In this document: in pieces, positions 24,584-32,884 of the stretch
Numbering within the stretch: the stretch's first letter is position 1
How the letters are laid out: each line of letters begins with the position of its first letter
Source of the DNA: an uncultured Clostridium sp.
Lineage (GTDB): Bacteria; Bacillota_I; Bacilli_A; RF39; UBA660
NCBI GenBank assembly: GCA_947427095.1
Contig: CANEGO010000003.1
Span: 62,001 to 126,000 of the forward strand
DNA: 64,000 bases
Direction: 5' to 3'
The notes under the pieces: model-generated
What the model saw: only the letters and a program-made list of their open reading frames with translations
What the model was told of the DNA's origin: nothing
The model's database searches: none
Made by a program: the position numbers and the translations under genes

Positions 24584-25135
24584 TTGAATACAAAGAAATT
24601 AAAAGGTACTTTAATAAACGAAAAGGTTAATAAGGTTAAAGGTGGCATATATCATACTTCACAAATTATCTTTGCATATAATTCTAATAAAATAGAAGGA
24701 AGTAGATTAACAGAAGACCAAACCAAAGAGATTTTTGAGAATAATTTTTATGTTCTGGGTAAAGATGGCTTAGTAATTGAAGATGATTTAATAGAAACAA
24801 AAAACCATTTTAAATTATTTGATTATATAATAGATAATATTGATGAACTTTTAACAAAAGATATGCTTATAAAAATGAATGTTATGTTAAAGAAAAATAC
24901 TACTTATGAATCTAATCCAAAATATAACGTTGGTGGTTTTAAAACTGCGCCTAATATAATAGGAACAATAAACGTAATTAATACATCTAAACCAGAAGAT
25001 GCCAAAGGAGATATAGAAAAGTTACTTAGTTGGTATAATTCTAAAAATATAATAACCATAGAAGATATAATAGAATTTCATGTTAGATTTGAAAGAATTC
25101 ACCCTTTTGGTGATGAGAATGATGCATTAGTGTAG
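24584..25135 (+). pseudogene. Fic-domain AMP transferase, truncated in the active-site motif
   Basis: 183 residues from TTG 24584 with GGGGTGATGG upstream. An inhibitory-helix motif NSNKIEGS (S/T-xxx-E-G) near residue 33 marks it as a class II Fic protein. The body keeps YNVGGFKTAPN and the approach FHVRFERIHPFGD, but the motif then reads ENDALV and a stop, instead of GNGRxGR. The missing part, from the Fic motif to the C-terminus, is found as a second fragment at 27861-28075. In-frame sequence after the stop gives NTTYLHKYLQNKDFTN before another stop and does not restore the domain. It cannot be an active AMP transferase. Confidence 0.85.
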
Positions 25136-25282
25136 AATACGACATACCTTCATAAATACTTACAAAATAAGGATTTTACTAATTTAGGTAGATCTTTTAT
25201 TTTGCAATAATTTAATAATTTTCAAGTTAAAATGCAGACTTTTTTGTGATAAGCGATATAATTTTTATTGGATGGTGATGCT

Positions 25283-25975
25283 ATGATATATATAACTGGA
25301 GATAAACATGTTGATTTTAGAGAAGTATTTTATTTTTGCTATGCTAATAAAACAACGTTAGATGATATTTTAATCGTTTTAGGAGATGCTGGAATAAATT
25401 ATTATGCTAATGAAAAAGATGATATGTTAAAGAATAGTTTATTACAATATCCAATAACTTTTTTCTGTATACATGGTAATCATGAAGAAAGACCAGAGAA
25501 TATTGAGTCTTATAAAACAAAAAAATTTCATAATGGAATTGTGTATTATGAAGAAGAGTATCCAAATATATTATTTGCTAAAGATGGAGAAATTTATAAT
25601 TTTAATGATCATAAAGTTTTAGTTATAGGTGGGGCTTATAGTGTTGATAAATATTTTAGATTATCTAGAGGATATAATTGGTATGAAAGTGAGCAACCAA
25701 GTGAAAAAACAAAGGATAAGGTAAAGAGAGTATTGAAAAATTTAGATAATAAAATTGATATGATTTTATCTCATACATGTCCTTATAAATATTTGCCAAG
25801 AGAAATGTTTTTAGATGGAATTGATCAAAGTACAGTTGATAATTCAACAGAACATTTTTTAGATGAACTAGAAGAATCCATTGATTATAATTTATGGTAT
25901 TGTGGTCATTATCATACTGATAAAAAGGTAGATAAAATAATATTTATGTTTCATAAAATTGAAGAGTTTAAATGA
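25283..25975 (+). CDS. Metallophosphoesterase
   Basis: 230 residues from ATG 25283 behind GGATGGTGAT. The five blocks of the calcineurin-like fold are visible: YITGDKHVDF, VLGDAGINY, IHGNHEERPE, LSHTCPYKY and WYCGHYHTDKK. Members cleave phosphoesters of nucleotides or small molecules with two metal ions. It lies between the two Fic fragments. Cytosolic, no signal peptide. Substrate unknown. Confidence 0.9.
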   Translation: MIYITGDKHVDFREVFYFCYANKTTLDDILIVLGDAGINYYANEKDDMLKNSLLQYPITFFCIHGNHEERPENIESYKTKKFHNGIVYYEEEYPNILFAKDGEIYNFNDHKVLVIGGAYSVDKYFRLSRGYNWYESEQPSEKTKDKVKRVLKNLDNKIDMILSHTCPYKYLPREMFLDGIDQSTVDNSTEHFLDELEESIDYNLWYCGHYHTDKKVDKIIFMFHKIEEFK

Positions 25976-26043
25976 GTGGGTTCTAAAAGGGTTATTATAA
26001 ATTATATATAAATAAAGAGAAAAAAGTACATTTTAATTAATTT

Positions 26044-26076
26044 AGAACCTTAAAATATATCAAAAAGGTTCTTTTC
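26044..26076 (+). terminator. Terminator after the metallophosphoesterase
   Basis: AGAACCTT (26044-26051) pairs perfectly with AAGGTTCT (26065-26072), followed by TTT. Confidence 0.75.
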
Positions 26077-26108
26077 GTAAGTACGAAAATGGTTTGTGGT
26101 GCACAAAC
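26072..26108. repeat. Two adjacent tight inverted repeats
   Basis: TTTTCGTA-AG-TACGAAAA (26072-26089) and GTTTGTG-GTG-CACAAAC (26092-26108) stand side by side. A related GTTTCGTGGTGCAT occurs at about 26146-26160. They lie in a 298-base gap ahead of the RhuM gene that otherwise shows only the terminator of the gene before and an A/T-rich promoter zone. They could be operators or scars of a mobile element; I cannot choose. Confidence 0.6.
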
Positions 26109-26273
26109 GAGGTTTTAAAAGTCTTTATTTATAAGAATTTTAAAGTTTCGTGGTGCATTCCCATATCCTGTTGTAACAAAAAAATTAACTATTTTCTTGA
26201 AGTTATAGTAATTGTATGTGATTTAAGTTATAATTTAATTAGGTATTTTTATAATATATTCAAGAGGTGAATT

Positions 26274-27290
26274 ATGCAAACTTTACAGATAAGAAATTCA
26301 ACAGCAGAATTTTTAATTTTTACAAAGCAAAATAAAGAAAGAACAATAGAAGTTATAGTGGATGAAGATTCAGTATGGCTTAGTCAAAAATTAATTGCTG
26401 AGCTTTTTGATACAACTAGAAATAATGTTACAATGCATCTTGGCAATATTTTAGAAAATGAATTAGATAAAAATTCAGTATGTAAAGATTTCTTACATAC
26501 TGCTGGTGATGGAAAAAAATATAAGACTAAATATTACAATTTAGATGCCATTATTGCAGTTGGTTTCAAAATTAATAGTAAAAGAGCTATAGAATTTAGA
26601 TTATGGGCAATTAATGTTTTAAAACAATATTCTGTTAAGGGTTATGTTCTGGATAAAGAGAGACTTAAAAATGGAACTTTTTTAAATGAAAATTACTTTG
26701 ATGAACTATTACAAGAAATTAGAGAAATTAGAATTAGTGAACGAAATTTTTATCAAAAGATTACTGATATTTATGCCACTAGTTTAGATTATAATGTTTC
26801 TTCACCAATAACAAAAGAGTTTTTCAAAACAGTTCAAAATAAGATGCATTATGCCACACATGGTAGTACTGCTGCAGAAGTTATAGTAGAAAGGGCCAAC
26901 CACAAAAAAGAACATATGGGACTTACTAATTGGAAAAACTCTCCTAATGGTAAAATAATGGCAACAGATGTAGTTATTGCTAAAAATTATTTAACAAAAG
27001 AAGAACTTAAGTCTTTGGAAAGAATCGTTACAATGTATTTAGATTATGCGGAAGATCAAGCTGAAAGGCATATTCCAATGACTATGGAAGATTGGAAAAA
27101 AAGATTAGATGTATTTTTACAATTCAATGAAAGAGAAGTATTAGATAATCCTGGAAAAGTTTCGCATAAAGTAGCAGAAAGTTTTGCTTTATCAGAGTTT
27201 GAAAAATATAGAATTGTACAAGATAAATTATTTGAATCCGATTTTGATAAATTTATGATCGAAATGAAAAATGAAGAAATAAATAATTAA
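26274..27290 (+). CDS. RhuM-family protein
   Basis: 338 residues, ATG 26274 behind AAGAGGTGA. The signature VWLSQKLIAELFDTTRNNV, then FLHTAGDGKKYKTKYYNLD and AVGFKINSKRAIEFRLWA, identifies the RhuM (Virulence_RhuM) family, whose N-terminal helix-turn-helix region looks DNA-binding. Helices of a C-terminal domain carry HGSTAAEVIVERANHKKEHMG. The family is widespread on islands and near Fic or toxin genes; no biochemical role is settled. It may be co-transcribed with the DUF488 gene 14 bases downstream. Confidence 0.92.
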   Translation: MQTLQIRNSTAEFLIFTKQNKERTIEVIVDEDSVWLSQKLIAELFDTTRNNVTMHLGNILENELDKNSVCKDFLHTAGDGKKYKTKYYNLDAIIAVGFKINSKRAIEFRLWAINVLKQYSVKGYVLDKERLKNGTFLNENYFDELLQEIREIRISERNFYQKITDIYATSLDYNVSSPITKEFFKTVQNKMHYATHGSTAAEVIVERANHKKEHMGLTNWKNSPNGKIMATDVVIAKNYLTKEELKSLERIVTMYLDYAEDQAERHIPMTMEDWKKRLDVFLQFNEREVLDNPGKVSHKVAESFALSEFEKYRIVQDKLFESDFDKFMIEMKNEEINN

Positions 27291-27304
27291 ATGTAGAGGT
27301 GTTT

Positions 27305-27829
27305 ATGCGCAATAATGAGTTATCAAAAATTATTTTAGGAACAGGAAGTTATGCAAATGTTAAGGATGGTAACACTGTTTCAGTTACAGGTGATGGTGGA
27401 AATGCATGGGGCTATTTTGGACCTTCATATAAAAAATTAGCACCAAAATTAGTTACCTATGTTCCCTATGCCGAAAAGTATGAAGAGTTATTAAAATTAA
27501 GACATGATGCCTTAAAATTAAAGGAATATCTAGAATTTAGAAAACAAATTGAAGATGAATATATAAAAAGTTATTATGATATTAGACTTAAGAATTTAGA
27601 TGTAATAGAGTTATTAAATATACTACATGAACGATTTGGAGATGATATAATTCTTTTATGCCACGAACGAGTAGATGAATTTTGCCATAGAAGATTAATC
27701 GCTGATTATATTGAAATGAGTACTGGAATATATATACCTGAAGTGAGTGTTGACGAAGCTGGTTATGTAAAAAAGCTTCTTCCAATTAGATATAAAAACA
27801 GATTAAAACAAATAATTGATAATGTATAA
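27305..27829 (+). CDS. DUF488-family protein
   Basis: 174 residues from ATG 27305, with AGAGGTG just before; the GTG at 27299 is part of that site. The C-terminal ILLCHERVDEFCHRRLIADYI is the DUF488 signature with two Cys and two His, usually followed by a short tail. The N-terminal GTGSYANVKDGNTVSV and a Tyr-rich stretch (GPSYKKLAPK) are less typical. Function of the family is unknown. Positioned between RhuM and the second Fic fragment. Confidence 0.8.
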   Translation: MRNNELSKIILGTGSYANVKDGNTVSVTGDGGNAWGYFGPSYKKLAPKLVTYVPYAEKYEELLKLRHDALKLKEYLEFRKQIEDEYIKSYYDIRLKNLDVIELLNILHERFGDDIILLCHERVDEFCHRRLIADYIEMSTGIYIPEVSVDEAGYVKKLLPIRYKNRLKQIIDNV

Positions 27830-27860
27830 GAATATATACCACAATTCTGCACTAAGGAAC

Positions 27861-28075
27861 CATCCTCAGATGGAAATGGCTGAGTAGGAAGACTAGTCAT
27901 GTTTAAAGAATGTTTAAAAAATAATGTTTTTCCATTTATCATTTTAGATCAAAATAAAGCATTTTATATTAGAGGATTGCAAGAATATGATAGAGATTCT
28001 AGGTATTTAATAGATACTTGCTTAGATGCACAAGATACGTATCAAGACATGTGTAAAATATTGATGGATGAATAA
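27861..28075 (+). pseudogene. Fic-domain protein, 3' remnant
   Basis: Bases 27869-27901 read DGNG-stop-VGRLVM, that is, the Fic motif with CGA changed to TGA. CATCCT just before is the HP of HPFxDGNGR with bases missing. The frame then runs MFKECLKNNVFPFIILD, QNKAFYIRGLQEYDRDSRYL and IDTCLDAQDTYQDM to a stop at 28073. This is the normal C-terminal third of a class II Fic protein. It complements the truncated gene at 24584-25135, but the two overlap across the motif with different bases, so a simple clean split is not proven. Confidence 0.85.
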
Positions 28076-28090
28076 TTAGGAACGATATAT

Positions 28091-28835
28091 ATGAAAATAA
28101 TATCTTGGAATATAAATGGATATAGAAGTGCAGAAAAAACAAATAGTATAAAAGATTTAATAGATAAAAATAGTCCAGACATAATTTGTTTGCAAGAAAT
28201 AAAAATGAATGAAGAGGTTTTAGAAAATTTTGGATATAACTGCTACTATAATTTTGCAGATAAAAAAGGTTATAGTGGAACAATGGTGCTTACTAAAGAT
28301 AAACCAGTTAAAGTTATTAGTAAAATAGGTTTAGATAAATTTGATGAAGAAGGTAGATTTCTTTTGCTAGAATATAAAAACTTTTTCTTAATAAACATTT
28401 ATATACCGCATGGTGGAAGAAAAAAAGAAAATCATCCTTATAAATTTGCAGCGATAGATAAACTATTAGAATTAATTAAAACATTAAATAAACCAGTTTT
28501 TATTTGTACGGATTTTAATATTGCACATAAGGAAGCTGATGTTAAAAATTACAAAACTAATTATAAGAATAATATGTTTTCTTATGAAGAAAGAGCTAAA
28601 ATAGATGAATTATTAAATTTAGGGTTAGCCGGATAGCTTCCGGTGCTTAGTTAAAGATGATAATATATATTCAATGTGGCCAAATGGTTTTAATGCAAGA
28701 CAAAGAAACATGGGCTGGAGAATTAATTATATATTTATATCAAAAACACTTGAAAAGAATATAAAAGGTGTAAAATACATAAAAGAGCAATTGGGTTCTG
28801 ATCATTGCCCATATAGGTTAGATATTGAAATATAA
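28091..28835 (+). pseudogene. Exonuclease III (AP endonuclease), frameshifted near the 3' end
   Basis: The first frame (28091-28636) gives MKIISWNINGYRSAEK, ICLQEIKMNE, YSGTMVLTK, NIYIPHGGRKKEN and CTDFNIAHKEADVKN, then ends at TAG shortly after LNLGLAG. Moving one base forward at about 28632 restores SFRCLVKDDNIYSMWPNGFN, ARQRNMGWRINYIFISK and GSDHCPYRLDIEI to a stop at 28833, the catalytic His being in SDHCP. One inserted base explains it. Joined, the enzyme is about 247 residues, normal for the family. It repairs abasic sites when intact. It may be decay or a read error. Confidence 0.88.
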
Positions 28836-28850
28836 AAAAAAGGAGAAATA

Positions 28851-29528
28851 ATGATGAAAATAAATAAGAGAAATTTATTAGTGGTTGTATTAAGTATTAT
28901 GGTTTCGATAATATCAGGTATTCTAACCCATGATTTAATAATTGGTGGTTCCATTTTATTAACTAGCTTGTTATGCCCTTATTATCAAAGTATAGGTAAG
29001 AAAAGCAGTTTTATAATTGGACTTATAAATTGTTTGTTAATGGCTTATGCTTGTTTTAAGAACAATTTATATGGTACTTTCTTACTTTGTATATTATTTG
29101 TTGCGCCATCACAAATCATAGGCTTTATTAATTGGAATAGAAACCAAGATGAAGATAAAAACGTAAAGGTAAGAGATTTTACTTTTAAAAATAGTATTAT
29201 AATAATATTTTCTTGTATAATAGGAAGTTTTGTTTTAGGGTATTTGCTATCATTAATACCAAGTCAAAATTTAGCATTTATGGATGCATCATCTAATTGC
29301 ATAAATATATGTGCTACTATTTTAATGGTATTAAGATTTAAAGAATCATGGTGGGTATTTATTTTCAATAATATAATAGATCTTGCTATATGGATAATAA
29401 TGATCATTAATCATGGCCCTGGTTCATGGATGGTTCTTTTATCATCGTTAGCATATTTCTTAATAAATGTTTATGGAATAATAAAGTGGAGTATAGAAGC
29501 TAAGAAAAATAAAATAAGTAAGGAGTAG
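28851..29528 (+). CDS. pnuC: PnuC-type nicotinamide riboside/mononucleotide transporter
   Basis: 225 residues behind AAGGAG. Seven or so hydrophobic spans. The C-terminal signature FMDASSNCINICATILMVLRF then SWWVFIFNNIIDLAIWI is the PnuC core with the Trp-Trp and Asn-Asn residues of the substrate path. PnuC proteins admit nicotinamide riboside, used to make NAD. No NadR gene or NiaR-type site was seen beside it. Confidence 0.88.
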   Translation: MMKINKRNLLVVVLSIMVSIISGILTHDLIIGGSILLTSLLCPYYQSIGKKSSFIIGLINCLLMAYACFKNNLYGTFLLCILFVAPSQIIGFINWNRNQDEDKNVKVRDFTFKNSIIIIFSCIIGSFVLGYLLSLIPSQNLAFMDASSNCINICATILMVLRFKESWWVFIFNNIIDLAIWIIMIINHGPGSWMVLLSSLAYFLINVYGIIKWSIEAKKNKISKE

Positions 29529-29533
29529 GTGTT

Positions 29534-30700
29534 ATGAACTTTAATAAAGAAATAAATAGGTATGGTACAAATAGTTTAAAATATGATTTTAAAAAAGCTA
29601 AAAATAAACCGGAAGATGTTTTTCCGCTTTGGGTTGCAGACATGGATTTTAAGTGTCCTAAAGAAGTAATAAAGGAAATGAATAAAAGAGTAAAACACGG
29701 AATTTTTGGCTATTCACAAACTAATCAAGATTATTTTAAATCTGTTTATAATTGGTATAAGAAAAACTTTAATGTATCTTTAAAAGAAGAATGGCTTATT
29801 AAAACACCAGGCGTTGTATTTGCACTAGCAACCGCGGTCAAAGTTTTAACAAAGGAAAAAGATTATGTATTAATTAATAATCCAGTATATTATCCTTTTT
29901 CTGAAGTAGTAACCGATAATAATAGAAAAGTAATAAGTAGTAACTTGGTTTTAGAAGATGGTAGATATCACATTGATTTTGACGATATGGAAGAAAAGAT
30001 AAAAAAATATAAAATAAAATTATATCTTTTATGTTCACCTCATAATCCAGTTGGTAGGGTATGGAAAAAAGAAGAGTTAGATAAAATTATAGAAATATGC
30101 AAAAGAAATAAAGTCTTTATTGTATCCGATGAAATACATAGTGATTTTGTATGGAGTGGTAAACATAGATGCTTGTTAAAGTACAAAGATTATTTAGATA
30201 ATATGATGGTTTGTACAACACCTAGTAAGACTTTTAATTTAGCAGGACTTCAAGTATCAAATATTTTTATTCCTAATAAAAAGGTAAGAGATAGTTTTCA
30301 AAATGAGATATGGAAAACAGGCTATAGTCTTGTAAATACAATGGGAATAGTAGCGTGTAAGGCAGCTTATGATAGTGGCTATTCTTGGTTAGAAAATTTA
30401 AGAGCGTATCTTAAAGACAATATTGATTTTGTAGATAACTTTTTAAAAGAACGATTGCCAAAGGTTAAATTAATATATCCAGAAGGAACCTACCTGTTAT
30501 GGTTAGATTTTAGAGAATTAAAACTTTCTGATGATGAAATAAATAAGATTATGTTAAACGATGCAAAACTATGGCTTGATGGTGGCGCTATGTTTGGTAA
30601 AACGGGTAAAGGGTTTCAAAGATTAAATATAGCACTCCCAAGAAAAAAATTAAAATGGGCTTTAGAGCAAATAGAAAGGGCTTTTAAAGATGATGAATAA
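29534..30700 (+). CDS. PatB/MalY-type pyridoxal-phosphate C-S lyase
   Basis: 388 residues. PLWVADMDFKCPKEV at the start, INNPVYYPF, LCSPHNPVGRVW, VSDEIHSDFVW and the PLP lysine in TTPSKTFNLAGLQ are the marks of the MalY/PatB subfamily of class I/II aminotransferases, which cleave cystathionine or cysteine-type thioethers. Start ATG 29534 lies five bases after the PnuC stop, with TAAGGAG upstream, so it is probably co-transcribed. The neighbouring broken gene starts inside its last codons. Confidence 0.93.
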   Translation: MNFNKEINRYGTNSLKYDFKKAKNKPEDVFPLWVADMDFKCPKEVIKEMNKRVKHGIFGYSQTNQDYFKSVYNWYKKNFNVSLKEEWLIKTPGVVFALATAVKVLTKEKDYVLINNPVYYPFSEVVTDNNRKVISSNLVLEDGRYHIDFDDMEEKIKKYKIKLYLLCSPHNPVGRVWKKEELDKIIEICKRNKVFIVSDEIHSDFVWSGKHRCLLKYKDYLDNMMVCTTPSKTFNLAGLQVSNIFIPNKKVRDSFQNEIWKTGYSLVNTMGIVACKAAYDSGYSWLENLRAYLKDNIDFVDNFLKERLPKVKLIYPEGTYLLWLDFRELKLSDDEINKIMLNDAKLWLDGGAMFGKTGKGFQRLNIALPRKKLKWALEQIERAFKDDE

Positions 30701-31013
30701 TTGGTGTGAAAAATTAAAATAATATTGGATACAAAAGGATATTTCAAAAATTATATCTTTATTTGATGAAAATGCAGATTATTACGAAACTCCATTTCAA
30801 AAAGTTAATGACATAAAATTAGTTTGGAAAGATATCGAATCACAAAATCTACAATCTTTAGAATATAAAATAATAGGAGAAAAGAATAATACCATCATTG
30901 CAAATTACATTATGAACGATAGTGGAAGAATAGTTGATATGATATATGAAATAGAATTAAACGAGAAAGGTAAATGTACTTATTTTAAACAATGGTATAT
31001 GATTTTTAATTAA
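30693..31013 (+). pseudogene. NTF2/SnoaL-like protein with in-frame stop
   Basis: Starts at ATG 30693 (or 30690) inside the end of the lyase gene. It reads MNNWCEKLK, a TAA at 30720-30722, then YWIQKDISKIISLFDEN, YYETPFQK, VWKDIESQN and FKQWYMIFN to a stop at 31011. The downstream pattern (aromatic helix, FDENA, YYETPF) is that of small NTF2-like proteins. A single base change would repair it. 106 codons. Confidence 0.7.
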
Positions 31014-31014
31014 A

Positions 31015-31040
31015 AAGACTAGTCGAACGACTAGTCTTAT
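31015..31040 (+). terminator. 11-bp hairpin terminator
   Basis: AAGACTAGTCG (31015-31025) pairs perfectly with CGACTAGTCTT (31028-31038). The T run is short. The 130 bases after it hold no gene. Confidence 0.75.
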
Positions 31041-31169
31041 AAAATGCCTAACGGCACCTGTCATAGTATAATATCAAAAGATATTGTACAATATAAAGCA
31101 TTTCTACTCCTGTACTCATATACTACTATAATAGTATATATAAGTCAATAAAATTTATTCATAAAATTA

Positions 31170-31790
31170 TTAAATTGTATATTCCTTAGTTATTTCTTTA
31201 TCTATTTTATTCATGATGTCGTTAGGACATTTTATTTTTTGTAAATAATCGAATTCATTAATTGGTTTACAAATTGATAATTTACTTATTGTTTTTAAAT
31301 GATCTATGCAGGCATAAGATTTATTATTCATTCTTTTTTCATAATATTTTATACAATTCTTTATTTTTGACTTTTCCGTAGAATTATGGCAATTTTCTGA
31401 TAATATTTTTAATTTTTCTAATTCTTGTTTACTATATAAAATGTTTCCAACATAAAGATTCTTTTTATGCTTTTTAGAAGTTATAGGTATTACATGTAAT
31501 ACAGGAGACATCATTGTGTCTTTTTTTGAAACAGTTATAGCGTAATGTTCTCCTGAAAACTCACTACCTATATTTATACCGAATTTAGCTTTTATGATAC
31601 TACCTCTTGAATATCTTTTATATTTTAAAGGTTTATTTTTAATCTCATATAATAAAGTTTCTGTTTTATTAAGGGTTGAATCTTCAAAATGAGTATATTT
31701 ATCTATTAAATTTTTGTCTGATATAATGATGTTATTATGATGCGCTTTAATGAGCTTTTTATGTTTGTTTTCTTTTTCTTTATTATTCAT
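31170..31790 (-). CDS. PemK/MazF-like toxin-family protein with N-terminal extension
   Basis: 206 residues from the ATG at 31790, with GGAAAG upstream; an earlier ATG overlaps that site. Residues 1-65 are a charged extension. The MazF/PemK fold then starts at YSRGSIIKAKFGINIGSEFSG, EHYAITVSKKD, and LHVIPITSKKHKKN, which are the RGxI, Gly-xEhxG and PIT motifs of the ribonuclease. A helical insert and IDHLKTISKLSI follow. No antitoxin gene is next to it on the same strand, which is unusual for an active toxin. It may be a non-toxic relative or be controlled by an antitoxin elsewhere. Confidence 0.75.
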   Translation of the reverse strand: MNNKEKENKHKKLIKAHHNNIIISDKNLIDKYTHFEDSTLNKTETLLYEIKNKPLKYKRYSRGSIIKAKFGINIGSEFSGEHYAITVSKKDTMMSPVLHVIPITSKKHKKNLYVGNILYSKQELEKLKILSENCHNSTEKSKIKNCIKYYEKRMNNKSYACIDHLKTISKLSICKPINEFDYLQKIKCPNDIMNKIDKEITKEYTI

Positions 31791-31896
31791 GATTCTTTCC
31801 ATTTCATAAAAATTGTTTTTTAATTTATGTTATACTATACATGTATTAGGAAATATGTCGCATTTTGCTTTGAAATAAAGAAAGGAGAATAAATAT

Positions 31897-32436
31897 ATGA
31901 AATTATTTATAAATGCAAGTAGTAGAAAAAAGAATTGTTATACGTTATTAAAAGACTTAATGGATAAAGATGATGAATTAGTTTCTTTAGCAGATTATGA
32001 TATTAAGTTTTGTTTAGGATGCAATTCGTGTATAAAACCACTAGAAAAACATTGTATATTAAATGATTATATAACAAACAATTTGTATGATAAAATATTA
32101 AAATCTGGTAAAATAGTTATAGCAAGTCCTCTTTATATGAGTAGTATAAGTGGTTTATTAAAAAACTTACTTGATAGATTATATCCATTTTATAATCATA
32201 GTTTATTTAAGGGCCAAGAGATATATTTGATATTAACTGGGCATGGTACTAAAGAGGAAAATGAAGAAGAAATAAAAGGAATAGTAAAATACTTTGAGGG
32301 CATTAGTGAATGGATGAATTTTAAATTTCATTTTCTAGATTATATATCAACAAGTGATCCTAAGGAAGATAAAGATATAAAGAATGCAGTTAAAAATTAT
32401 GATGACGTAATAGAAAATATAAAGAAAGAAATATAA
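31897..32436 (+). CDS. Flavodoxin-fold NADPH-dependent FMN reductase-like protein
   Basis: 179 residues behind AAAGGAG. KLFINASSRKKN is the FMN phosphate loop, KFCLGCNSCIKPLEKHC a cysteine cluster of the iron-sulfur flavoprotein type, and VIASPLYMSSISGLLKNLLDRL the second flavin loop with the conserved PxYxxxxxxxxKxxxDR. It transfers electrons through FMN. It heads a run of same-strand genes to 35.5 kb and is a distant cousin of the gene at 36.3 kb. Confidence 0.88.
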   Translation: MKLFINASSRKKNCYTLLKDLMDKDDELVSLADYDIKFCLGCNSCIKPLEKHCILNDYITNNLYDKILKSGKIVIASPLYMSSISGLLKNLLDRLYPFYNHSLFKGQEIYLILTGHGTKEENEEEIKGIVKYFEGISEWMNFKFHFLDYISTSDPKEDKDIKNAVKNYDDVIENIKKEI

Positions 32437-32458
32437 CTTTATATAAAGGAAGGATAAA

Positions 32459-32863
32459 ATGAAAGAAACTTATGAATTTTTAAAAGAAAAAACAAAAGTG
32501 AATTATGTTGCGACAGTAGATGGTGATAAGCCGAGTCTTAGACCATTTGGAGATCCAGTTTTATTTGATAATAAAATATATGTATTAACAAATAAGACTA
32601 AAAATGTTTTTAAGCAAATTAAAGAAAACAATAATGTTTGTATTGTTGCTTATGATGAAGAAAACTGGATTAGAATAAGATGTAAACTAATAGATGATAG
32701 TAATAACATAGAAGCAAAGAAAGCGATAATAGAAGAGTTTGATTGGGCTATAGAAGCTGGTTATACGTTAGATAACCCTGATTTTGCTGCTTTATACATA
32801 AAAGATGCTGATGTAACGATAGCAGATTCGGATGGAGACATAATAAATACGTATAAATTTTAG
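32459..32863 (+). CDS. Pyridoxamine 5'-phosphate oxidase-fold flavin protein
   Basis: 134 residues. FLKEKTKVNYVATVDGDKPSLRPFG, NKIYVLTNKTKNVFKQIKEN and WIRIRCKLIDD form the split-barrel flavin- or F420-binding fold. Members reduce small substrates with flavin. It follows the FMN reductase by 22 bases and precedes the radical SAM gene by 21, so the three probably work together in one transcript. Substrate unknown. Confidence 0.88.
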   Translation: MKETYEFLKEKTKVNYVATVDGDKPSLRPFGDPVLFDNKIYVLTNKTKNVFKQIKENNNVCIVAYDEENWIRIRCKLIDDSNNIEAKKAIIEEFDWAIEAGYTLDNPDFAALYIKDADVTIADSDGDIINTYKF

Positions 32864-32884
32864 AATTGTTTAGAGGAAAATAAG

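Noticed and set aside
25136-25262. Direct repeats marking an insertion in fic
   Set aside because: I compared the two junctions by eye and found no shared repeat beyond the Fic-motif similarity.
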